Assembly: GCA_947097615.1 (NCBI GenBank)
Contig: CAMURX010000086.1
Coordinates: 1 to 7,043, forward strand
Origin: an uncultured Neisseria sp.
GTDB lineage: Bacteria; Pseudomonadota; Gammaproteobacteria; Burkholderiales; Neisseriaceae
DNA: 7,043 bases
Direction of reading: 5' to 3'
Positions 1 to 6,358 of the stretch are shown here, one piece after another. The position numbers were made by a program, and so were the translations under genes. The notes beneath the pieces were generated by a model. That model had not been told where the DNA came from, ran no database searches, and worked only from the letters and a program-made list of their open reading frames with translations. The first letter of the stretch is position 1, and each line of letters begins with the position of its first letter.

Positions 1-868
1 TGCCGCTGCTGCCGACGGGCAGGGTGAGGGCTTCCTGCTGCGCTTCGCGCATGGCGTTGGCTTCGATGAGTTCGATTTTGCCGTCCACCGCTTCGAGGTC
101 GCTGCCGCAGGAGGGGCAGAGGATGTTGTCGGCCAGGCCGCTCACCCAGTGGACGGGTGAGCCGCAGTTGGGGCAGTTTTCGGATTGGCGGCTGCCTTTC
201 AGACGGCCTGTGCTTTCTTTGATTTGGTCGGCGGTGCGGGTGTATTGCAGTTGCAGGTCGTCGAGTTTGACGGCGCTGCCGGTGTAGAAGGCGGGCGGGC
301 TGTCGGAGTAGTCGGTGGTGAGGAAGACGTTTTCGCAGCGCCAGTCGGCCACTTGGCTGACGCTGTCTTCTTTCAGCTCGAACGGCAGTTCACCCTGGGC
401 GGCGGCGTGTTTGAGGGTGACGCGGCGCACGTCGGAGGCGATGAAGCGTTTGCTGCCAAAGTCGAAGGTGGTGAAACCGGCGCGGATGTCGTCGAAGGCG
501 GGCAGGCCGTTCGGTGTGGCGTGTGGGCGGGTGAAGGTGTAGATGTCGCCCGCTTCGGCAAGCCAGCCGGTGCTGCCGTCGTCGAAGAGGACGTACCATT
601 CGTTCCACACGCCCGCGTCGTAGTGCATCTGCACGCGGCCGACGAGGGAGAAGGGATGCGTACCCCAGCGCCCCTGCGTGCCGATTTGCAGCGGGCTGAA
701 GTCTTCCAGCAGGGCGGAGTCGCGGCCGAGGTCGGCAACGCTCGCCGCCTCGCGCACGAGCATGCTGTTGCAGTAGCTGCAGACGAGGGTGACGGAGGTG
801 GCGGAATGGGCTTCGACGCGCCCGCCGCAGCTGGGGCAGTCGGTGTGGAAGAGGGGTTCGCGGGTCAT
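1..868 (-). CDS. Zinc-ribbon, DUF4178 domain protein (partial, C-terminus beyond the window)
   Basis: The minus-strand frame stays open from the ATG at 868 to the window edge, giving 289 visible residues. A zinc ribbon lies at the N-terminus (C11, C14, C30, C33). Residues about 57-200 resemble DUF4178: a beta-rich stretch with the typical run from W88 through EWY and FDDG to GWL ending at L103. A second zinc ribbon follows (C232, C235, C251, C254) with the same CX2C-X15-CX2C spacing, so the protein may hold a second module further on. No signal peptide or membrane helix is visible in this part. The start is supported only by a weak GGA 6 bases upstream; no earlier in-frame start exists before the uptake repeats. 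It is the third gene of a minus-strand array after DUF350 and SPFH genes, separated from the latter by 211 bases. The molecular function is unknown; an envelope-stress accessory role is inferred from partners only. An AG uptake sequence inside the gene (198-209) encodes part of a TGRLKG stretch. Confidence 0.82.
   Translation of the reverse strand, partial: MTREPLFHTDCPSCGGRVEAHSATSVTLVCSYCNSMLVREAASVADLGRDSALLEDFSPLQIGTQGRWGTHPFSLVGRVQMHYDAGVWNEWYVLFDDGSTGWLAEAGDIYTFTRPHATPNGLPAFDDIRAGFTTFDFGSKRFIASDVRRVTLKHAAAQGELPFELKEDSVSQVADWRCENVFLTTDYSDSPPAFYTGSAVKLDDLQLQYTRTADQIKESTGRLKGSRQSENCPNCGSPVHWVSGLADNILCPSCGSDLEAVDGKIELIEANAMREAQQEALTLPVGSSG
198..209 (-). repeat. AG uptake sequence inside the DUF4178 gene
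   Basis: An exact AGGCCGTCTGAA on the coding strand of the gene, read as part of TGRLKG between the DUF4178 domain and the second zinc ribbon, where a linker would tolerate it. Confidence 0.9.
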
Positions 869-898
869 GGGTTTTCCGTGGAATCGGGCGGATGCGGG

Positions 899-934
899 TT
901 TCAGACGGCCTCTGCCGTTTGCGGCCGTCTGAAA
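899..934. repeat. Inverted uptake-sequence pair upstream of the DUF4178 gene
   Basis: TTTCAGACGGCC (899-910) pairs perfectly with GGCCGTCTGAAA (923-934) across a 12-base loop. The left copy is an AG uptake sequence (900-911, minus), while the right has CG before the 10-mer core (924-933, plus). There is no T tract after it in the direction of the neighbouring genes, so it would be a leader hairpin for the DUF4178 message rather than a clear terminator. Confidence 0.85.
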
Positions 935-949
935 GTGCTATGTCGGGTG

Positions 950-991
950 AGGCCGTCTGAAAAGGGTTGTTTTTACCGTTTCAGACGGCCT
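950..991. repeat. Inverted uptake-sequence pair between SPFH and DUF4178 genes
   Basis: AGGCCGTCTGAAA (950-962) and TTTCAGACGGCCT (979-991) form a 13-bp stem with a 16-base loop that has a short inner GGT/ACC pairing. Five T follow on the plus strand (991-995), but both neighbouring genes are on the minus strand, where no T tract follows. It may weaken read-through from the SPFH gene into the DUF4178 gene. Confidence 0.8.
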
Positions 992-1022
992 TTTTCGGAC
1001 GGTTCGGGGGCGTGCCGGGTTT

Positions 1023-1034
1023 TTCAGACGGCCT
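1023..1034 (-). repeat. Single AG uptake sequence just after the SPFH gene
   Basis: An exact AGGCCGTCTGAA on the minus strand, 46 bases after the SPFH stop codon. It is the unpaired fifth member of the cluster at 900-1034. Confidence 0.9.
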
Positions 1035-1079
1035 TTTACGTTGCAAACGCCGCTTGCTGATGCACCCCGGGATGTGCCG

Positions 1080-2105
1080 TCAGCCGATAAGCTGTTTCAG
1101 CACTTCGGCTTTGGCTTTTTCAAAGTCTTCGGCGGAAATCAGGCCGCCGTCGAGCAGGGCTTTGAGTTTCTGCAACTTGGCCTGCGGATCTTCGGCGGCC
1201 GTCTGAACGGGCGCGGCGGCCTCTCCGGCGGCGGGCTGGGCGTTCGGCTGCATCATGCCCGCCATTGCGCCGGCCATTGCCTGGCCGATGCCCGCGCCCA
1301 CGCCCAGTCCCGCGCCGATGCCGGCAACGCCGCCTTCGTTCTGCGCCGCCAGCGGGATGGCTTCGGCGGTTTGGAATTTGGTGTAGGTGTCGAGGTTGCC
1401 GACGATGCCCATGGAGATTTTTTTGTCGAGCGCCTGTTGGATGTTGTCGGGCAGGCTGATGCTTTCGACGGTGGCGTTTTCCAGCGTCAGGCCGAGTTTG
1501 GCGAACTCGGGGGCGAGGTTTTCCGCCAGTTTCTGCGACAGCAGGATTTGGTTGGCGGCCATGTCGAGAAAGGGCGTGCCCGAATTGCCGAACACGGCGG
1601 CAAGCTGGGTGACGGCAATATTGCGCAGCTGCTGTTCGAGCTGGTGGCCGGTGTAGCTTTCGACGACGCCGCTGACCTGTTTGAAGAAGGTTTCGGGGTC
1701 GCTGATGCGGTAGCTGTACATGCCGAAGGAGCGCAGCTGCACCGCGCCGAACTCGGGGTCGCGCACGGTAACGGGCTGGGCGGTGCCCCATTTGCGGGCG
1801 AGCTGCTGTTTGACGTTGAAGAAGTAGACGTCGGATTTGAACGGGGATTCAAACAGTTTGTCCCAGTTTTTCAGATAGGTGAGGACGGGCAGGGTCTGCG
1901 TGTTGAGCTTGTACATGCCGGCGGAGAAGACGTCGGCGGTTTTGCCCTCGTCGACAAACAGCGCCATTTGCGATTCGCGCACGGTGAGGCTGGCACCGTT
2001 TTGGATTTCCTGGTCGGCAATGGGAAAACGCCACACCAGCGTTTCGTCGTCGGGATTTTCCCATTGGATGATGTCGATAAACTGCTTTTTAATGAAGCTG
2101 AACAT
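1080..2105 (-). CDS. SPFH (Band 7) family protein with C-terminal SHOCT domain, YdjI-like
   Basis: The protein has 341 residues. The SPFH core covers about residues 22-235, with family-like stretches such as the conserved beta strands around SYRISDPETF (131-140) and the helix-strand end LTLENATVESISLP (206-219). A hydrophobic Gly/Ala/Met-rich segment follows (about 258-285), then an Ala/Pro linker, then a SHOCT-type helical pair (about 307-340, core LLDGGLISAEDFEKAKAEV). There is no N-terminal transmembrane helix, so membrane contact probably comes from the SPFH domain, the Gly/Ala segment or a partner. Relatives are often annotated as virion core protein-like, and include YdjI of Bacillus subtilis, which from memory helps bring a PspA homologue to the membrane. 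The ATG at 2105 has AAAGGA 8 bases upstream and starts at the expected family N-terminus; a longer reading to 2219 would run back into the DUF350 gene. It lies 40 bases after that gene, probably on the same transcript. Its exact function is unknown. Confidence 0.92.
   Translation of the reverse strand: MFSFIKKQFIDIIQWENPDDETLVWRFPIADQEIQNGASLTVRESQMALFVDEGKTADVFSAGMYKLNTQTLPVLTYLKNWDKLFESPFKSDVYFFNVKQQLARKWGTAQPVTVRDPEFGAVQLRSFGMYSYRISDPETFFKQVSGVVESYTGHQLEQQLRNIAVTQLAAVFGNSGTPFLDMAANQILLSQKLAENLAPEFAKLGLTLENATVESISLPDNIQQALDKKISMGIVGNLDTYTKFQTAEAIPLAAQNEGGVAGIGAGLGVGAGIGQAMAGAMAGMMQPNAQPAAGEAAAPVQTAAEDPQAKLQKLKALLDGGLISAEDFEKAKAEVLKQLIG
1198..1207 (+). repeat. Uptake-sequence core inside the SPFH gene linker
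   Basis: The 10-mer core GCCGTCTGAA with CG in front instead of AG. It lies antisense to the gene and encodes VQTAA (300-304) in the Ala/Pro linker between the Gly/Ala segment and the SHOCT domain. Confidence 0.85.
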
Positions 2106-2145
2106 GGCGTTTTTCCTTTGCGGTTGGGAGGGGGTTTCAAACGGG

Positions 2146-2544
2146 TTACGACAGACAGGCGGCGTTGAGCAGGCCGACGGCGACGGACAGGCTGCCGAAC
2201 AGCGCGCCGACGGCGACATTGTTGGCGGCCAATTCGTCAGCAGCCTGCGGAATCAGGCGCTCGGCGGCGAAATACACGGCGATTTGCAGCGCGCCCGCCG
2301 CCACCGCCCACAAGAGAAAGTCGGTAAAACCGACGCTGTGGGAAATGCTGGATGCCAGCGGCAAGCAGAAGCCGACGGTGGTGCCGCCGAAGGAGAGGGC
2401 GCAGGCGAGGTTGCCGTTTTTAATCAGATGCAGCTCGCGCACGGGGGTGATTTTGACGTAGAGGGTGCAAAACAAAGCCAGCAGCGCGAGGGCGGCCAGC
2501 ATGTATTGCAGGTAGAGGAAGTATTGGGCGGGGGAGATGGACAT
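2146..2544 (-). CDS. DUF350 family (YjfL-like) inner-membrane protein
   Basis: This 132-residue protein is almost entirely hydrophobic, with four predicted membrane helices at about 9-31, 44-66, 72-94 and 108-130. The stretch around residues 34-63 (P34, E37, then IKNGN, SFGG and a conserved Pro after helix 2) matches the DUF350 pattern, including the Gly-Asn and Gly-Gly positions seen in family members. The start is well supported: AGGAA lies 6 bases before the ATG and an extended -10 element lies 30 bases upstream. It is the first gene of the minus-strand array and is followed after 40 bases by the SPFH gene. DUF350 members such as E. coli YjfL lie in clusters with PspA-type and glutathionylspermidine-synthase-like genes, but no activity is established. 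An anchor or channel-like partner for the SPFH protein is a reasonable inference and is not shown by the sequence. Confidence 0.9.
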   Translation of the reverse strand: MSISPAQYFLYLQYMLAALALLALFCTLYVKITPVRELHLIKNGNLACALSFGGTTVGFCLPLASSISHSVGFTDFLLWAVAAGALQIAVYFAAERLIPQAADELAANNVAVGALFGSLSVAVGLLNAACLS

Positions 2545-2573
2545 TGTTCGTTCCTAAGTAAACCATGCGGCCG

Positions 2574-2582
2574 ATTATGCCA
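2574..2582 (-). promoter_or_regulatory. Extended -10 promoter element for the DUF350-SPFH operon
   Basis: Read on the minus strand this is TGGCATAAT, an extended -10 element (TGn plus five of six bases of TATAAT). It lies 29 bases before the DUF350 start codon, implying a leader of roughly 20-25 bases. No good -35 box at normal spacing is seen, which fits an extended -10 promoter. It is predicted from sequence alone. Confidence 0.5.
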
Positions 2583-2616
2583 CAACCGTGCCGCCCGTCC
2601 GCCTTGCCAAACCGCT

Positions 2617-2628
2617 TTCAGACGGCCT
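2617..2628 (-). repeat. Single AG uptake sequence in the alr/DUF350 divergent region
   Basis: An exact AGGCCGTCTGAA on the minus strand, upstream of both predicted promoters' start points. It is followed on the plus strand by an eight-T run at 2635-2642. Confidence 0.9.
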
Positions 2629-2647
2629 TTTGCGTTTTTTTTACATC

Positions 2648-2676
2648 TTCAAAAAGGCCCCCGACCAGCCTATAAT
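2648..2676 (+). promoter_or_regulatory. Sigma-70-type promoter of alr
   Basis: A perfect TATAAT (2671-2676) is preceded at 17 bases by TTCAAA (2648-2653), which matches four of six bases of the -35 consensus. Transcription would start near 2683, at the edge of the large uptake-sequence inverted repeat, so the alr message would begin with a hairpin. The element is back to back with the DUF350 promoter, with about 70 bases between the two -35/-10 regions. Confidence 0.6.
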
Positions 2677-2680
2677 CCGC

Positions 2681-2729
2681 AGGCCGTCTGAAAGCCCGTT
2701 TCCCGTGCACACGGGCTTTCAGACGGCCT
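2681..2729. repeat. Perfect 19-bp inverted repeat built on two uptake sequences, in the alr leader
   Basis: The left arm (2681-2699) and right arm (2711-2729) are exact reverse complements, with an 11-base loop. Each arm holds one AG uptake sequence (2681-2692 plus, 2718-2729 minus), and the pairing continues seven bases past it. No T tract follows on either strand, so it is not a standard intrinsic terminator despite the strong stem. It lies between the alr promoter and start codon, ending 39 bases before the ATG. Confidence 0.9.
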
Positions 2730-2768
2730 CCCGTTTCCCGTTCCCGCCTACACCGAAGGACAACCGCC

Positions 2769-3827
2769 ATGAGACCTCTGCGCGCCGAAATCCGCCTCGA
2801 CCGCCTGCGCGAAAACTACCAAACCCTCAAACAAATCCACGGCGGCCGCATGCTGGCGGTGCTCAAAGCCGACGCCTACGGCCACGGTGCGCTGCGCTGC
2901 GCCCACGCGCTGGCCGACATGGCCGACGGTTTTGCCGTCGCCTTTCTCGAAGAAGCCCGCCTGCTGCGAGAAAACGGCATCGCCAACCCCATCGTCCTGC
3001 TCGAAGGCGTGTTCGAGCCCGAGGAATACGCCGAAGTGGAACGGCTCAATCTGTGGCCGGTGGTTGGCAGCCAGTGGCAGCTGGAAAGCCTGCTGCGCCG
3101 CGACTGGAAGACGCCCGTTACCGTGTGGCTGAAAATGGATTCCGGCATGCACCGCGCCGGTTTCTTCCCGCAAAACTACGCCGCCGCCCACACCGCGCTG
3201 ATGCAGAGCGGCAAAGTCGCCGCCGTCGTCAAAACCAGCCATTTCGCCTGCGCCGACGAAGAAGAGCGCGGCATGACCGACATGCAGATCGAAACCTTCG
3301 ACCTCGCCTGCGCCGCTTTGGCGGGCGAAGAGAGCCTGGCCAACTCCGCCGCCGCCCTCGCCTACCCGCAGGCGCGGCGCAACTGGGGCAGGGCGGGGCT
3401 GGCGCTTTACGGCGTCGATCCCTTTCTGGAAAAAGACCCGCGCTTCAAACCCGTGATGCGCCTCGTTACCGAAATCTTCGGCGAACGCGTGTTGCAGCCG
3501 CACGAACCGATAGGCTACGGCGCAAGTTTTTATACCAAACGCTCCACCCACGTCGGCCTCGCCGCCGCAGGCTATGCCGACGGCTATCCGCGCCGCGCCG
3601 CCACCGGCACGCCCGTTGCCGTCGAAGGCCGCCGCAGCCGCATCCTCGGCCGCGTTTCGATGGACATGCTCACCGTCGAGCTGGCCGACACCGGCGAAGG
3701 AATCGGCAGCGAAGTCGAATTGTGGGGCGACGCGGTGGACATCAACGAAGTTGCCACCGCCGCAGGCACTATTGCCTACGAGCTTTTGTGCAACGTCAAA
3801 CGGGCGAGATTCGTCTATATCCAATAA
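2769..3827 (+). CDS. alr: Alanine racemase
   Basis: A PLP-dependent enzyme that interconverts L- and D-alanine in the cytoplasm, supplying D-Ala for peptidoglycan. The 352 residues match the usual family length. The N-terminal barrel carries the PLP lysine K33 in the AVLKADAYGHG motif. K122 and R129 lie in LKMDSGMHRAGF, corresponding to the carbamylated lysine and substrate-contacting arginine of Geobacillus Alr. The C-terminal beta domain carries the catalytic tyrosine Y250 (GYGASF) and the MDM motif at 298-300, so all key residues are present. The ATG at 2769 has AAGGA 8 bases upstream. The gene has its own likely promoter at 2648-2676 and a hairpin-bearing leader. It is followed after 47 bases by a gene for an unknown protein and then dapE, so two peptidoglycan-precursor genes share a direction. 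Long open frames on the other strand and in the +1/+2 frames here are GC-driven shadows. Confidence 0.97.
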   Translation: MRPLRAEIRLDRLRENYQTLKQIHGGRMLAVLKADAYGHGALRCAHALADMADGFAVAFLEEARLLRENGIANPIVLLEGVFEPEEYAEVERLNLWPVVGSQWQLESLLRRDWKTPVTVWLKMDSGMHRAGFFPQNYAAAHTALMQSGKVAAVVKTSHFACADEEERGMTDMQIETFDLACAALAGEESLANSAAALAYPQARRNWGRAGLALYGVDPFLEKDPRFKPVMRLVTEIFGERVLQPHEPIGYGASFYTKRSTHVGLAAAGYADGYPRRAATGTPVAVEGRRSRILGRVSMDMLTVELADTGEGIGSEVELWGDAVDINEVATAAGTIAYELLCNVKRARFVYIQ

Positions 3828-3830
3828 CAT

Positions 3831-3860
3831 AGAGGCCGTCTGAAAAGAGGCCGTCTGAAA
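3831..3860 (+). repeat. Tandem 15-bp duplication carrying two uptake sequences
   Basis: The 15-mer agaggccgtctgaaa occurs twice end to end (3831-3845 and 3846-3860) without a mismatch. Each copy contains one AG uptake sequence (3833-3844, 3848-3859), both on the plus strand. Unlike the usual inverted pairs, this direct array cannot form a hairpin. It starts 3 bases after the alr stop codon and ends 14 bases before the next start codon. Confidence 0.95.
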
Positions 3861-3874
3861 AACGGTACGCGCTT

Positions 3875-4369
3875 ATGGACAAAACATCAGAGCAGGCAGG
3901 CGGACGCAAAGCCGTGCGCCGACGGCTGCGGCAAATCGCGCAGATTAAAGAACTGCTGCGGCAGGCTGACGACGCATGGTCGGCGGCCTCATCGGCAACC
4001 GGCACGGCCTCGATGGCGGAAGCGTTCGACTTTTTCAGTAAAAGCAAGGCGGTATCCTTCTATTCCGCCATGCAGTCCGCGCAGGCCGCATCCCAAATCG
4101 AACACGCCCAAGCGGCCATGCGCCGCCTGAACGAAGGCTTGGCCGACATGGCCGCCCATATCGGCTGCGACGCCGACATTCCCAACGATTTGCCCGATTT
4201 GGCGGCCGACCTGCTGTGCGCCCCCGATTTCGATTTTTTGTCTGCCCTGAATTACCTCAAATTGAACGCTGCGGGCGGGGCGTGCAGCCGCGCGAAAGAG
4301 CAACTGGCCGAACTCTCCGAGCGCATTGAAGCATACGAACAGCAGTTGCAGGACTGCCTCGAAAGCTGA
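3875..4369 (+). CDS. Hypothetical helical protein between alr and dapE
   Basis: I do not recognise this 164-residue protein. It is predicted to be mainly alpha-helical and cytoplasmic, with no signal peptide or membrane segment. A basic helix lies at residues 11-30 (RKAVRRRLRQ), followed by an Ser/Ala-rich middle part, a long Ala/Gln-rich helix at about 60-95, an acidic stretch near 99-120 (DIPNDLPDL, CAPDFDF) and a C-terminal heptad-like helix at about 138-162 that could form a coiled coil. Four cysteines (98, 115, 137, 161) are too scattered to suggest a known metal site. The ATG lacks a clear ribosome binding site: the second uptake sequence occupies most of the place where one should be. 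The frame is still favoured because it has the codon pattern of its neighbours and neatly fills the gap between alr and dapE in the same direction. A role linked to cell-wall precursor supply is only a guess from position. Confidence 0.75.
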   Translation: MDKTSEQAGGRKAVRRRLRQIAQIKELLRQADDAWSAASSATGTASMAEAFDFFSKSKAVSFYSAMQSAQAASQIEHAQAAMRRLNEGLADMAAHIGCDADIPNDLPDLAADLLCAPDFDFLSALNYLKLNAAGGACSRAKEQLAELSERIEAYEQQLQDCLES

Positions 4370-5569
<1,200 letters not shown>

Positions 5570-5575
5570 CGCAAA

Positions 5576-5609
5576 GAGGCCGTCTGAAAGCGCGTTTTCA
5601 GACGGCCTC
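5576..5609. repeat. Inverted uptake-sequence pair between dapE and the hydrolase gene
   Basis: Arms GAGGCCGTCTGAAA (5576-5589) and its exact complement (5596-5609) form a 14-bp stem with a 6-base loop. It starts 6 bases after the dapE stop codon. The downstream sequence is CCCACCTTAAAA, with no T tract, so if it stops transcription at all it should do so weakly. Read-through into the hydrolase gene is plausible. Confidence 0.85.
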
Positions 5610-5642
5610 CCACCTTAAAAACCGCCGCCAAAGGAACAAGCC

Positions 5643-6290
5643 ATGACCGAACACGTTTTGCTGCTGCACGGCATCCATATGCACGCTTGGACGATGCTCC
5701 CCTTTGCCCGCCTGCTCAAACAACAGGGGCTGGACGTGGAAACCTTCGGCTATTACAGCATTTGGCAGACACACGAAGCACACTGCGCCGCGCTGGCCGA
5801 AGCCGTCGAAGACTTTTTCAGACGGCATCCGCAACAGCCGCTGCATTTTGTCGGCCACAGCCTCGGCGGGCTGGTGCTGCGCCGCTTCGCCGCCGCGCGT
5901 CCCGACCTCGTGCGCGGCCGCATCGTTACCCTCGGCACGCCGCACCAAGGCAGCCGCACCGCCGAAACCATCCGCCACAGAGGGCTGGGTATGCCGCTGT
6001 TGGGCGGTGCGTACCGCGAAATGCTCGACGGCAACCTGCCGCCCCTACCCGAAGGCGTAATGCTCGGCAGCATCGCAGGCAACGCGCCGATGGGTGTCGG
6101 CCGCCTCTTCGGCCTGCACGGCGAAAACGACGGCACGGTTTTGGTGGCGGAAACCCGCTGCGGCGGCATGGCCGACCACATCGTTTTGCCCGTTACCCAC
6201 ACGGGTATGCTGAACGACGGCGAAACGGCGCATCAGGCAGCGGTTTTCCTGCGGCAGGGCAGCTTCGAGCGCGGGCAGAAGGCCGCCTGA
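5643..6290 (+). CDS. Small alpha/beta-hydrolase (lipase/esterase-like)
   Basis: This 215-residue protein has a compact alpha/beta-hydrolase fold. The oxyanion-hole strand LLLHGIH (6-12) is near the N-terminus, the nucleophile elbow GHSLGG places the serine at 73, and the likely acid and histidine are D163 (GENDGTV) and H186 (THTGML), giving a complete Ser-Asp-His triad. The strand followed by TLGTPHQGS (96-104) resembles lipases and PGAP1-like esterases. No signal peptide or membrane helix is seen, so it is probably cytoplasmic. The substrate cannot be told from the sequence; a lipid, thioester or small ester are all possible. AAGGA lies 7 bases before the ATG. It follows dapE by 73 bases across an uptake-sequence hairpin and may be cotranscribed. 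The gene holds the only AT-type uptake sequence of the window (5817-5828), which encodes FRRH around residues 59-62. Confidence 0.9.
   Translation: MTEHVLLLHGIHMHAWTMLPFARLLKQQGLDVETFGYYSIWQTHEAHCAALAEAVEDFFRRHPQQPLHFVGHSLGGLVLRRFAAARPDLVRGRIVTLGTPHQGSRTAETIRHRGLGMPLLGGAYREMLDGNLPPLPEGVMLGSIAGNAPMGVGRLFGLHGENDGTVLVAETRCGGMADHIVLPVTHTGMLNDGETAHQAAVFLRQGSFERGQKAA
5817..5828 (-). repeat. AT-type uptake sequence inside the hydrolase gene
   Basis: Minus-strand ATGCCGTCTGAA, the 12-mer form typical of gonococcus and meningococcus. All other 12-mers in the window start with AG or CG. It encodes FRRH around residues 59-62. Confidence 0.9.
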
Positions 6291-6309
6291 AAACCCACGG
6301 CAGTACAGC

Positions 6310-6344
6310 AAAAAGGCCGTCTGAATCTTTCAGACGGCCTTTTT
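6310..6344. terminator. Bidirectional intrinsic terminator made of paired uptake sequences
   Basis: A perfect 16-bp inverted repeat (6310-6325 and 6329-6344) has a 3-base loop and is made of two facing AG uptake sequences. It is flanked by five A on the left and five T on the right, so it gives a GC-rich hairpin plus U tract on both strands. It lies between the convergent hydrolase and era genes and should end both transcripts. Confidence 0.92.
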
Positions 6345-6358
6345 GCCAAGGCTGCAGT

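Noticed and set aside
899..1034. Closely spaced repeats as a CRISPR array
   Set aside because: The repeats are 10-12-base uptake sequences in mixed orientations with uneven spacing; no CRISPR-like repeat-spacer pattern exists.
185..1060. Plus-strand open frame (291 codons) opposite the DUF4178 gene
   Set aside because: It runs through the uptake-sequence cluster and has a Gly/Val-rich antisense composition, while the minus frame has two zinc ribbons and a DUF4178 domain.
1041..2168. Plus-strand open frame (375 codons) opposite the SPFH gene
   Set aside because: It is the mirror of the SPFH frame; the SPFH and SHOCT domains and a good ribosome binding site settle the strand.
2106..2219. N-terminal extension of the SPFH protein to a start at 2219
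   Set aside because: It would overlap the end of the DUF350 gene, has a low-complexity Ser/Pro/Cys sequence, and the ATG at 2105 has a good ribosome binding site.
2748..3830. Minus-strand open frame (360 codons) antisense to alr
   Set aside because: Stop-free antisense frames are common opposite GC-rich genes; it has no recognisable domain and covers alr fully.
2588..3832. Long plus-strand open frame (414 codons) overlapping alr in another frame
   Set aside because: Its product is dominated by Arg, Pro and Ala in low-complexity runs, the signature of a shifted frame in GC-rich DNA, while the alr frame has every catalytic residue.
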